Source: Nocardioides psychrotolerans (GTDB lineage Bacteria; Actinomycetota; Actinomycetes; Propionibacteriales; Nocardioidaceae). From it: a DNA stretch of 64,000 nt. Of this stretch, positions 8,409 through 16,125 are shown in pieces (position 1 is the stretch's first letter; each line of letters starts with the position of its first letter). The notes beneath the pieces were generated by a model. That model saw only the letters and a list, made by a program, of their open reading frames with translations, was not told where the DNA came from and searched no databases. Made by a program: the position numbers and the translations under genes. The stretch covers positions 124,001-188,000 of the forward strand of contig NZ_FOQG01000007.1 in assembly GCF_900113685.1 (NCBI RefSeq), given 5' to 3'.

Positions 8409-8816
8409 ATGGCCGCCCTGCTCAACCCCTACATTCACTTCGAGGCAAGCGCCCGCGAGGCGATGGAGTTCTACCAGTCGCTCTTCGGCGGCGAGCTCAA
8501 CGTGATGACCTTCGGCGACATGGGCATGGAGGGCGCCACCGCCGGCCACGTCATGCACGCCCAGCTGCAGGCGCCCAACGGCTTCGCACTGATGGCCTCC
8601 GACACACCTCCGGGGATGACCCTCACCAAGGGCGAGACCGTGACGCTCTCGCTCAGCGGTGACGACGAGACCGAGCTGCGTGGTTGGTTCGAGGCGCTGG
8701 CCGAGGGTGGCGAGGTGCACGCGCCGCTCGAGAAGCAGGTGTGGGGCGACCAGTTCGGGCAGGCGGCCGACAAGTTCGGCGTCACCTGGCTGGTCAACAT
8801 CAACCAGCAGGGCTGA
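8409..8816 (+). CDS. PhnB-like VOC (glyoxalase-fold) protein
   Basis: A 135-residue single VOC domain with the PhnB/'3-demethylubiquinone 3-methyltransferase' pattern: NPYIHFEASAREAMEFYQSLFGGEL at the start, a HVMHAQLQAPNGFALMASD strand, and the ending DKFGVTWLVNI. The fold binds small ligands or metals; most members of this subgroup have no known substrate. ATG at 8409 is preceded by GAGGAG. About 220 bases upstream hold no gene; I see no clear structure there. Confidence 0.85.
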   Translation: MAALLNPYIHFEASAREAMEFYQSLFGGELNVMTFGDMGMEGATAGHVMHAQLQAPNGFALMASDTPPGMTLTKGETVTLSLSGDDETELRGWFEALAEGGEVHAPLEKQVWGDQFGQAADKFGVTWLVNINQQG

Positions 8817-8827
8817 CCCAGCCTCCA

Positions 8828-8857
8828 CGGCTGCGGCTGCGGCTGCGGCTGCGGCTG
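8828..8857. repeat. Short tandem repeat, CGGCTG x 5
   Basis: Five perfect copies of the hexamer CGGCTG sit between the stop of the VOC gene and the stop of the convergent SMR gene. It is a candidate slippage site but lies outside coding sequence, and copy number change would mostly affect 3' ends of transcripts. Confidence 0.8.
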
Positions 8858-8867
8858 ACCGACCGGC

Positions 8868-9182
8868 TCAGTGCAGCAGCTTGAGGCCGGTCACGCACCC
8901 GACCAGGCCCACGAGCAGCAGCACCTTGAGCGCGGACACCGACTCCTCCCCGCTCGCCATCGCGTAGGCGACGGTGAGGGTCGCGCCGATCCCCACCCAC
9001 ACGGCGTACGACGTGCCGACCGGGAGGGTGCGCATGGCCCAGGCCAGCCCCGCCATGCTCGCGAGCAGCGCTGCCGCGAAGGTCACGCTCGGGACGAGCC
9101 GGGTGAAACCCTCGGAGCGACCGAGGGCGGTCGCCCAGACCGCCTCGAGCACGCCTGAGATCACGAGAACGAACCATGACAC
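8868..9182 (-). CDS. gdx: SMR-family exporter, SugE/Gdx type
   Basis: A 104-residue, four-helix inner-membrane protein of the small multidrug resistance family. The start reads VSWFVLVISGVLEAVWATAL, with the membrane-embedded Glu that binds substrate and protons, and the middle has LPVGTSYAVWVGIGA, the SugE/Gdx version of the signature. Gdx members export guanidinium; closely related ones export quaternary ammonium compounds as dual-topology dimers. GTG 9182 is chosen because AGGAG lies six bases upstream and it gives the normal family length. No guanidine riboswitch was recognised upstream. A single gene rather than a pair fits a homodimer. Confidence 0.88.
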   Translation of the reverse strand: MSWFVLVISGVLEAVWATALGRSEGFTRLVPSVTFAAALLASMAGLAWAMRTLPVGTSYAVWVGIGATLTVAYAMASGEESVSALKVLLLVGLVGCVTGLKLLH

Positions 9183-9324
9183 CGGAGTCTCCTCTGGGCC
9201 GTCTTGTCGCGAGCCGGGTACGGCACCCATCGTCCGGGAGCCTCGTCGGGCTCTGGCTCGACCCTAGCAACGGGTGGGCTGAGGGGCACGTCGCCGCGGT
9301 GGCCGCTCCGTCACGTTAGGCGGA

Positions 9325-10008
9325 CTAGGAAACCCGCTCCGCCATTGAGAACGGCACAGTGAGGACGCCACCACCGCGGACTTCCAGGTGGTAGCGGGTG
9401 CGGCCGCGCTTGACCAGCGTGCCGACGACGCCTTCGTAACGGCCCTGGGCGATCACCCGCATCGGCTCGCCGACCCGGGCAGGCGGCCCGGCCGGCACGA
9501 GGGCGGGCTGGTCGAGGATCCGGCGCAGGTGGGCGTCGTAGCCGGCGGTCATCGCGACCGATCGGCCGTGGTGGGTCCAGGTGAAGAGGTGGGCGACGTC
9601 GAAGGTGGTCGAGCAGAGCCTGCAGGTCAGGGGGCGCTCGGGCCGGCGGTGGCGGGTGACGCGGTGGGCGGCGCCGCACAGCCCGACCCAGGCTCCGTCC
9701 ACGGAGGGGGCATCGGGTGACATGCACCGCTCGGCGCTGCAGCCGATGCGTCGGGCGGTCGCCTGCCAGACCCGGTCGTGGCCGTGGCGCGCACCGACCA
9801 GGGCATGGGCGACCTCGTGGAGGAGTGTGTCGCGCACGTCGGCCTCGGAGTGCAGCTCGGTCAGCGGCGCGGACAGACCGATCTGACGGGTGGTCTCGCG
9901 GCAGATCCCGGCGCGGCGCTTGGCGCGGTCGAAGACCAGCTCCCAGTCGCGCAGGCCGTGCTGGTCAAGGAGGGCGCGGCCGAGGTGGGCTGCGGCGGTG
10001 AGCTGCAC
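9325..10008 (-). CDS. SprT-like zinc metalloprotease-fold protein
   Basis: A 227-residue protein with the HExxH zinc site LLHEVAHALVGARHGHD (His64, Glu65, His68; a later His as third ligand) and a C-terminal zinc-ribbon candidate (GLCG, then CRLC) as in the SprT-like family, whose eukaryotic relative Spartan cleaves DNA-protein crosslinks. The last ~50 residues (RYEGVVGTLVKRGRTRYHLEV) form a small beta domain. The longer frame starts at ATG 10062, but GTG 10008 has a near-perfect AGGAGG six bases upstream and is preferred. The bacterial function is not established. It diverges from the universal stress protein gene. Confidence 0.82.
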   Translation of the reverse strand: MQLTAAAHLGRALLDQHGLRDWELVFDRAKRRAGICRETTRQIGLSAPLTELHSEADVRDTLLHEVAHALVGARHGHDRVWQATARRIGCSAERCMSPDAPSVDGAWVGLCGAAHRVTRHRRPERPLTCRLCSTTFDVAHLFTWTHHGRSVAMTAGYDAHLRRILDQPALVPAGPPARVGEPMRVIAQGRYEGVVGTLVKRGRTRYHLEVRGGGVLTVPFSMAERVS

Positions 10009-10101
10009 GTCGTACCTCCTCGGGAACCGGTGCACCACGATCCTAGGAAGGCCCACCGACATCGGTGCCGAGGCGCTCCGTGCAGGTGCGAGGATGTGAC
10101 C

Positions 10102-10581
10102 ATGACGACTGAGAAGCCCGTGATCGTGCTCGGCAACGACGGCTCGAAGGCGAGTGAGCCCGCCCTGCGCTGGGCCCTGCAGCAGGCCCGCGCCACGGGT
10201 GGGCAGGTCCAGGTCGTCCGGGGCTGGACCATGGCGACGGCGCCGCGACCCGAGTCCCAGACCGTCGGCTACGTCCCGCCGCTGGCGGACTTCGAGGCTG
10301 CGGTCGTCACGTCGATCGAGGCCGACTGCGCGGCGATCGTCGCGGAGTTCCCCGAGGTCGAGGTCGCCTACGTCGCCAAGCGCGGCCCTGCCGCCAACGC
10401 CCTGCTGGACTGCGCCGAGGCCGCCGACCTCGTCGTCGTCGGTGCGCGTGGGCTCGGTGGCTTCCGCGGCCTGGCCCTCGGGTCGACGAGCGACCAGGTC
10501 ACCCGCCACGCGGCGTGCCCCGTGGTCGTCGTCCGCCACGACAAGGACGCGCAGACCGAGAGGTCGCTCCCCCGCGAGTGA
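10102..10581 (+). CDS. Universal stress protein (UspA family)
   Basis: A 159-residue single Usp domain. The N-terminus has a beta-strand and nucleotide-binding Asp (IVLGNDGSKAS), and the C-terminus has the ATP-binding signature G-x2-G-x9-G-S/T within GARGLGGFRGLALGSTSDQ, so it is expected to bind ATP. The ending VTRHAACPVVVVR is typical. ATG 10102 has GAGGA upstream. Such proteins are induced under hypoxia or stasis in actinobacteria; no regulator site is evident here. Confidence 0.9.
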   Translation: MTTEKPVIVLGNDGSKASEPALRWALQQARATGGQVQVVRGWTMATAPRPESQTVGYVPPLADFEAAVVTSIEADCAAIVAEFPEVEVAYVAKRGPAANALLDCAEAADLVVVGARGLGGFRGLALGSTSDQVTRHAACPVVVVRHDKDAQTERSLPRE

Positions 10582-10620
10582 CCCCCGAGTGACCCTGGTC
10601 AGACGACGGCGCCCTGGCGA

Positions 10621-12216
10621 TCAACGCCTGACGTCGGGCTCCAGGTCGGTGCTCCACAGCACCGCGCCGGTGAGGTCGCGCAGGCTCATCGTCAACCGCC
10701 CGTCGATGGCGATCGCCGCGTGGCCGAAGAACTGGTTGCCCTTGCGCGGCGACTCGTTGGGCGTGGCGGCCGACTTGCTGAAGACCACCTCGGGCCCGAA
10801 CGTGCCGTCGAGCTGGTTGGGGCCGAAGGTGCCCGCCGCGATCGGCCCGGCGACGAACTCCCAGAACGGCTCGAAGTCGGTGAAGCCGGCCCGCGTCGGG
10901 TCATAGCGGTGCGCCGCGCAGTAGTGCACGTCGGCGGTGATCCACACCGTGTTGCGGATGCCGCGGCGCTTGATCTCGGAGAGCACGTGCGCGATCTCGA
11001 GCTCCTTGCCCAGCGGTGCGCCCGGGTCCCGGTTGGCCAGGCTCTCCTGGTTGACCGGGCCGTCGGGCACGACGACGCCGAGCGGCATGTCGGCGGAGAT
11101 CACCTTCCACGTGGCCGTCGAGCGATCGAGCTCGCGGACCAGCCAGTCGACCTGCTCCTGGCCGAGGATGTTGGTCCCCTCGGCCTCGAGACCAGGGGTG
11201 TTGGGGTCCTTGAAGGTGCGCATGTCGAGGCAGAACACGTCGAGCTGCGGCCCGCGCGCGACCTTGCGATAGATCCGCGCCGGCGCGAAGCCCTGGTCAC
11301 GACCGCGGTCCTGGCGGTGGGCGCGCGGGTCGGCGATCGGCATGTACTCCTGCCACGCCTGCCGCGCCCTCGCCGCCAGCACGTCGACGCGACGCTCCTG
11401 TGCGTAGCGCGGGTCGTCGAGCACCTCGCCGGCCCACCAGTTGTTGGTCGTCTCGTGGTCGTCCCACTGCGCGATCACCGGCACCTCGGCATACATCGCC
11501 CGCACGTTCTCGTCGAGCATCGTGTAGCGGTGCCGCCCGCGGAACTCCCCGAGCGTCTCGGCCACCTTGCTCACCTCGGGCGTCACGAGGTTGCGCCACA
11601 CCTGCCCGTCCGTCTCCACGACCTCCGCCGCGATCGGCCCGTCGGCATAGATCGTGTCGCCGGCGTGGACGAAGAAGTCGGGCCGCGTCTCGTGCATGGC
11701 GCGATAACCGACCAGTCCCCCGAGGTCCGGATTGATCCCCCACCCCTGTCCGCACGTGTCACCGGTCCACACGAAGCTCGTCGCCTGCGGCTGTACGCCG
11801 GCCGTGCGGAACCTCGCCACCTGCGACTCGCCCCGGTGGCCGTCCTCGTCCTCGAACGCCAGCCCCACGGCGTACTCACGCCCGGGCGCCAGCCCCTCCA
11901 ACGCGATCTTGGCCGTGAAGTCGCTGCTCGCGTCGGCCCACGGCCCCTCCACCCGCCGACGCTTCCGCCCGCTCAGCACCTCCGCCACGAGCCGCCCCCG
12001 CCCCGACGACCGCGCCCACACCACGCCCGAGCCAGTGCTCACGTCACCGCTCTGCACGCCGGAGGTCAGTCGCAGGCGGCTGCGCACCAGGCTCGCCAGC
12101 ACTGCCGATGTACTCGAGGGGAGCGCGACGGCGCCCGTGGTGGTCAGCGCGCCCGCGGTGAGTGCGCTGGAGCGCAGGAGCGTACGACGGCCGAAGGTCT
12201 TCCCGAGATCAGTCAT
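10621..12216 (-). CDS. phoD: PhoD-like alkaline phosphatase, Tat-exported (copy 1)
   Basis: A 531-residue phosphodiesterase/phosphatase. The N-terminus carries a twin-arginine signal (GRRTLLRSSALTAGALTTTG). An Fn3-like PhoD N domain (~40-130) is followed by a metallophosphatase domain with metal-binding motifs FVWTGDTCGQGW, FFVHAGDTIYADG, AQWDDHETTNNWW and WITADVHYCAAH. PhoD enzymes use Fe3+ and Ca2+ to release phosphate from phosphomono- and diesters outside the cell. ATG 12216 is preferred to the GTG nine bases upstream. It is closely similar to the gene at 37133-38722 and less so to the one at 26531-28255. No Pho box was recognised. Confidence 0.88.
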   Translation of the reverse strand: MTDLGKTFGRRTLLRSSALTAGALTTTGAVALPSSTSAVLASLVRSRLRLTSGVQSGDVSTGSGVVWARSSGRGRLVAEVLSGRKRRRVEGPWADASSDFTAKIALEGLAPGREYAVGLAFEDEDGHRGESQVARFRTAGVQPQATSFVWTGDTCGQGWGINPDLGGLVGYRAMHETRPDFFVHAGDTIYADGPIAAEVVETDGQVWRNLVTPEVSKVAETLGEFRGRHRYTMLDENVRAMYAEVPVIAQWDDHETTNNWWAGEVLDDPRYAQERRVDVLAARARQAWQEYMPIADPRAHRQDRGRDQGFAPARIYRKVARGPQLDVFCLDMRTFKDPNTPGLEAEGTNILGQEQVDWLVRELDRSTATWKVISADMPLGVVVPDGPVNQESLANRDPGAPLGKELEIAHVLSEIKRRGIRNTVWITADVHYCAAHRYDPTRAGFTDFEPFWEFVAGPIAAGTFGPNQLDGTFGPEVVFSKSAATPNESPRKGNQFFGHAAIAIDGRLTMSLRDLTGAVLWSTDLEPDVRR

Positions 12217-12291
12217 GTCCCCCACGCTGCTCGATCGAGGTGGCGAGGCGGTGATCTGGAGCCGAACAGACCACGACGACGTCCCACCACC

Positions 12292-12693
12292 ATGCGCTTC
12301 CTGCTAGCAGCCACGGCCCTGCTCACCTGTGCCGGTTGCGGCAGCGATGCCTCGCCCCCCGCTTCAGGGGCTGGGACCCGGTCCGCCGTCTCCGGCCAGG
12401 TCCTCCTCGGACCTCAGTGCCCGCTCGAGGTCGTCGACGAGCCCTGCGACCCGGCACCCGCCGCCGGCGCCACCGTGACCGTCTCCGAGCAGCTCCCCGG
12501 TGAGGCCTACGCCGCCGGCCCCACCGTCGCCGAGGCCCTCACGGACGCGTCAGGCCACTTCCGGATCGACCTCGCCCCCGGCGACTACGTCGTGACCGCC
12601 GACGCCGGGATGTCCTGCGAGCTCATGGACGTGCGCGTCGTCGTCGGCGAGGACGCCACGATGGACGTCCCGTGCGACACGGGGATCCGCTGA
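12292..12693 (+). CDS. Exported protein with carboxypeptidase-regulatory-like beta domain
   Basis: A 133-residue secreted protein. It starts MRFLLAATALLTCAGCGSDA, a signal peptide with an imperfect lipobox (Cys14 or Cys17), so it is probably a lipoprotein. The rest is one prealbumin-like beta-sandwich of the carboxypeptidase regulatory type: SGQVLLGPQCPLE, PAAGATVTV, LTDASGHFRIDLAPGDYVVTA. Such domains are usually structural or binding modules on the cell surface. It converges with the NERD-helicase gene, leaving three bases. Confidence 0.7.
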   Translation: MRFLLAATALLTCAGCGSDASPPASGAGTRSAVSGQVLLGPQCPLEVVDEPCDPAPAAGATVTVSEQLPGEAYAAGPTVAEALTDASGHFRIDLAPGDYVVTADAGMSCELMDVRVVVGEDATMDVPCDTGIR

Positions 12694-12696
12694 CCG

Positions 12697-14370
12697 TCAG
12701 CAGATGCCGAGCCGCTTGGCGACCTCGTCGCCGGCCACCCGTCGTACGACGTCAGGGTCGCCCACCACAGTGAGCAGGTCGGTCGCGCGGGACATGCCGA
12801 CGTAGAGCCGCTCGCGAGCGCGGTCACGCCCCCCTGATTCGTTGACGCACAGCACCACCGCGGACCGCTCGAGGCCCTTGCAGCCGAGGACGTGGCCGTA
12901 GAAGACGTCGTCGCCCTCCCAGAAGGTCCGCCAGTAGCCGAGCTGGCCGTGCCGCTCAGTCGCGTCGGCGTGCATCGGGTGACGGTGCCCGGTGGTGATC
13001 AGCGCGATGTTGCCGTGGGACCAGCCCTCGACGAGCAGGCGCTCGACCTCGTCGTCGGCATGCCCGATCGCCTCGTCGGACGAGCACGGCACGAACCGGA
13101 CGGCAGGGCCGTCGCCTCCCTGGGCATACATGCGACTCGGTGCCAGGGGTCCGAAAGCGCCGTGGATCTGCTTGGTGTTGCGCAGGTTGTGGTCGAGCAC
13201 GAGGGGCACCAACGCGACCGGCGGCCGGCCGAAGCGGGCGAAGATGCGCTGGTTCTCGTCGGAGTAGACGTAGAGCCCGCCCTCGACCTCGTCGCGCAAC
13301 GACTTGAGGACCGGACGCCACCAGCTGTCGGCGAAGTCCTGGGCCTCGTCGACGATGACGGCGTCGTACCTGTGACCCTCCGGCAGATGCTCGGCCAGGT
13401 CGCCCATGACGGTCGGGAGGGTGACCTCCCAGAAGTGGCTGTCCTCCCTGCTCCCCTTGGGTGCGCCCCACTGGCCGCCGAAGTCCTCGAAGGTTCCGAC
13501 GTACGCCGGGCGGTGGTTGCGCGGCCAGGTCGAGACCTGGCGCTTGAGGAACTCCGCGAGGCCGATCGAGTAGCACAGCAGGGCCACCCGCTGGGCCTTG
13601 CGCTCGCTGGTGCCGCGGGTGAGCTCCTTCGCCTGCTGCAGCGCGAGGACCGTCTTGCCGCTGCCGGCACCGCCGCGCACCTCGACGCGCCGGAGCAGCC
13701 GCGTCACCTTCAAGATGATGTCCTGCTCCTGGGTGAGCCGATCGGCGCGCGCGGACCGCTCGGCGGCCTCGGCGTTGACGTCGTAGGCCGTGTGGAGCCG
13801 GCCCGAGAGGATCTCCACGATCAGGTCGATGTCGTCGTGGTTGGGCGTCGGGTGGTCGTGCGCCAGGCCCCAGCCGTTGTCGCGCACCCGTTGCTCGAGC
13901 TCGACCTGGTCGTGCTTGTCGTGGAACGCCCACCGGGGCAGCTCGGGCACCGAGAAGTCGTTGCCGAGGACGGAGTAGGGAAGGACCACGCCGTGCGACC
14001 AGGCGACGTGGCCGCGACTCCCCCAGCGGGGGTCCTGCTCGACATAGCGACGCAGCGCGTGCTTGGCATCGCGCGCCTGGTCGACGGGCCAGGTGGGCTC
14101 GTCCTTGCCGCTGCGCCTGACCCACCAGCCACCCTCGTCGTGCCACACAGAGCCACCCTTGACCTCCAGGACGAGCACGCCCGCCTCGGGCATCAGCACG
14201 ATCAGGTCGGCCTCGTGGTCCTTGTCCTGGTCGGTCAGGCGGAAGTTGGCGATCAGCACGTCGTCGGCGCCCAGCCCCGCGCGGAGCCGCTCCCAGACCT
14301 CCTGCTCGGAGGTGGTCGTGAACCGGGGCTCCTCGGGGATCAACCTCACCATGGGGCGACCGTGCCACAT
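12697..14370 (-). CDS. NERD-domain nuclease fused to superfamily 1 helicase
   Basis: A 557-residue protein. Residues ~17-120 form a NERD domain, a PD-(D/E)xK-type nuclease fold: HEADLIVLMPEAGVLVLEVKGG supplies the acidic residue and the ExK. Residues ~205-557 are a UvrD/DUF2075-type helicase: Q-motif DRLTQEQDIIL, Walker A GGAGSGKT (233-240), Walker B VIVDEAQDF (341-344 DEAQ), motif IV-like LDHNLRNTKQIHGAF, and the late motif RLYVGMSRATDLL. It is cytoplasmic and expected to unwind and perhaps cut DNA. The upstream neighbour on the same strand ends 11 bases earlier, so they form an operon. ATG 14370 lacks a good SD; ATG 14352 is possible. Confidence 0.88.
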   Translation of the reverse strand: MWHGRPMVRLIPEEPRFTTTSEQEVWERLRAGLGADDVLIANFRLTDQDKDHEADLIVLMPEAGVLVLEVKGGSVWHDEGGWWVRRSGKDEPTWPVDQARDAKHALRRYVEQDPRWGSRGHVAWSHGVVLPYSVLGNDFSVPELPRWAFHDKHDQVELEQRVRDNGWGLAHDHPTPNHDDIDLIVEILSGRLHTAYDVNAEAAERSARADRLTQEQDIILKVTRLLRRVEVRGGAGSGKTVLALQQAKELTRGTSERKAQRVALLCYSIGLAEFLKRQVSTWPRNHRPAYVGTFEDFGGQWGAPKGSREDSHFWEVTLPTVMGDLAEHLPEGHRYDAVIVDEAQDFADSWWRPVLKSLRDEVEGGLYVYSDENQRIFARFGRPPVALVPLVLDHNLRNTKQIHGAFGPLAPSRMYAQGGDGPAVRFVPCSSDEAIGHADDEVERLLVEGWSHGNIALITTGHRHPMHADATERHGQLGYWRTFWEGDDVFYGHVLGCKGLERSAVVLCVNESGGRDRARERLYVGMSRATDLLTVVGDPDVVRRVAGDEVAKRLGIC

Positions 14371-14380
14371 CCGGGCGCCG

Positions 14381-15655
14381 TCACGACACCTCCTGCTCCC
14401 ACTCGCCGGAGTCGAGTGTCTCCTCGACGTCCAGCAGGGACAGCTGCTGGCTGCGGCGCAGGGGCGACCGTTTGTCGAGGGCGCCGCGGCGGACCCGCGC
14501 CTCGCCGTCGGAGAGGAAGCGCAGCGCCCGACGCAGGTGGCTCAGGACGAGCTCCTGGTCGTGGTCGTCGGTCGCCAGCGAGTCGCGACGCAGCGCCACG
14601 ATGGCGGCGATGATCGCGCTCCGGTCGTGGCTGAACAGCACCGCCACGCTCGAGGGACGCATCGGACCCTCGTGCAGCGCCTCGAGCAGCGCGGTGAGCG
14701 CCAGGGGCGGCTCCGGGGCGACGGGCTGCTCCCGGAGCACGTCGCGGAACCGCCGCCCACCCAGGCGTACGGCGAGCTCGCGCGCCAGGTCGTCGACCAC
14801 GCTGAGCATCACCGCCAGCATGCCGCGCAGCTGCGCCGGCGCGAACGGCATCGCCACGAGCCGCACCTTCATGACGACGTAGTCGCCGACCAGCACGAAC
14901 TTGAAGAGCTCGTTGGCCCGGTTGAGCAGCGCCAGCTCGACCGGGACCCGCGAGTGCTCCCGGACCCCGAGCACGACGTGGGCGAAGAGGTCGATCGACG
15001 GAGAGTCCTCCACGACGCGCACCCAGACCAGGGACCGTCCCTCCACGACCGTGACGTCGCCGTCCTCGTCATGGGTCAGGTCGTCACCGAGCATGACCCG
15101 CAACGCCTCGTCGACGAGCGAGCGCAGGTGGTCGTCGTCGACCGGCATGACCGCGATCTCCTCGGGCTCAACCGCCGCGGCGCTGGTCACCGTCTCGACG
15201 GGGCTCGGCTCCTCCAGGTCCCCCAGCAGGAACGACGGGTGCAGGCATCCGTAGACCTCGCGCAGGGCCCGCACCACCAGCACGGCAACGCGGTCTGCCT
15301 CGCGGGGTTGCGCGTGGACGTAGAAGTTGCCGCCCTGGTCGGACTCGTCGTCGGCTGGCGCTGGCCGCTCCCAGCCCATCTCGAGCAGCGCGTGCTCGTG
15401 GTCGTCGGACAGCGCGTAGCGCTCGTCGAGGTAGTCGTTGCTCACGACCTCGACGCGGATGGCTCCCTCGTCCCACCGCAGGACCTGCGCGTAGGGCGCC
15501 GCGCCCTCCAGGTCCTCCTCGTCGACCCCGGTCAGCACGTCGATGCTCAGGATGTCGTCGACCTCCATCGCGATGATCCGGTCCGCCAAGCGGCCCCGGA
15601 ACCGCACCCACTCGTCCTCGACCTGGCTGTCCAGGTCCCGTCGTTCGTTCGTCAT
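14381..15655 (-). CDS. TY-Chap-like (T3SS/YbjN-type peptide-chaperone) protein
   Basis: A 424-residue acidic protein with no signal peptide. Two alpha/beta modules of the YbjN/CesT chaperone type can be traced: one near 20-150 (LSIDVLTG, IRVEVVSNDYLDERYALSD, RVAVLVVRALREVYG) and one near 165-300 (HLRSLVDEALRVMLGDD, SLVWVRVVEDSPSIDLFAHVV, VPVELALLNRANELFKFVLV). The C-terminal ~120 residues are helical (PPLALTALLEALHEGPMRPS). Related chaperone-like domains were described in predicted NTP-dependent conflict systems, where they sit beside nucleases and helicases, which matches the downstream NERD-helicase 11 bases away. The family call is from pattern memory and needs a profile search. Confidence 0.55.
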   Translation of the reverse strand: MTNERRDLDSQVEDEWVRFRGRLADRIIAMEVDDILSIDVLTGVDEEDLEGAAPYAQVLRWDEGAIRVEVVSNDYLDERYALSDDHEHALLEMGWERPAPADDESDQGGNFYVHAQPREADRVAVLVVRALREVYGCLHPSFLLGDLEEPSPVETVTSAAAVEPEEIAVMPVDDDHLRSLVDEALRVMLGDDLTHDEDGDVTVVEGRSLVWVRVVEDSPSIDLFAHVVLGVREHSRVPVELALLNRANELFKFVLVGDYVVMKVRLVAMPFAPAQLRGMLAVMLSVVDDLARELAVRLGGRRFRDVLREQPVAPEPPLALTALLEALHEGPMRPSSVAVLFSHDRSAIIAAIVALRRDSLATDDHDQELVLSHLRRALRFLSDGEARVRRGALDKRSPLRRSQQLSLLDVEETLDSGEWEQEVS

Positions 15656-15750
15656 CTGACCCCTACCTCTCGACCCGCTTCACGGCTCACGTTAGGGGTG
15701 ACCACCGACACTGATGGCGAGGTGAAACGGCGGTATGAAACCTTGGGTCC

Positions 15751-15942
15751 GTGACTCATGAGGCAGTGCCGCTCGGGCTGTATGAATCGCTGCTCACGGA
15801 GCGCTCTCGTCTGAACCCGATCCACCACGGCGACCTCGAGTCCTCCACTGGTGCCGTCGACCCTGCCGATCAGCCGCACGTCCCGGCGCGAGCCCAGCGC
15901 CTTGCTAGCCGCGTCGTCGATCGTCGGCGCCCTGACGAATGA
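15751..15942 (+). pseudogene. Possible remnant of a DUF3427-type helicase N-terminus
   Basis: A 63-codon GTG-initiated frame reads VTHEAVPLGLYESLLTERSR and later DPADQPHVPARAQRLASRVV before stopping. The 'GLYESLLTERL' opening and the 'DPADxPHVLARH' block are what I recall from the start of large DUF3427-containing DEAD/DEAH helicases, but the other ~900 residues are absent and the downstream 90 bases carry no continuation in one frame. It therefore looks like a 5' stub left by deletion. A short unrelated gene or chance frame remains possible. Confidence 0.4.
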
Positions 15943-16034
15943 CCCCCCGGAGATCGCACCCACCATCGCCTAGACAGTCGCCCGCGGCAGGTGCGGATGG
16001 ATCATCAGCACTGCGGTTGCCCGCGCACGCCACG
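15943..16034. other. Non-coding stretch between remnant and terminator
   Basis: With the remnant and the hairpin at 16035-16094 this makes a ~470-base stretch without an intact gene between the TY-Chap-like gene start (15655) and the nrdJ stop (16126). I see no further gene or repeat in it; bases 15656-15750 probably hold the promoter of the TY-Chap-like gene. Confidence 0.5.
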
Positions 16035-16094
16035 CACGTGCTGAAAGAATGCGGTTGATCTGGTCCACTGGATGGGTAGACCAGATCAACCGCA
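16035..16094 (-). terminator. Strong hairpin terminator downstream of nrdJ
   Basis: A perfect 16-bp inverted repeat, 16050-16065 (TGCGGTTGATCTGGTC) with 16079-16094, encloses a 13-base loop. Read on the minus strand it lies 32 bases after the nrdJ stop and is followed by the T-rich ATTCTTTCAG, so it fits an intrinsic terminator with a short U tract. Its A+T content is unusual for this genome. Confidence 0.7.
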
Positions 16095-16125
16095 CTGTCA
16101 CGGGCAGACCTTCAACGGTCGAGCC

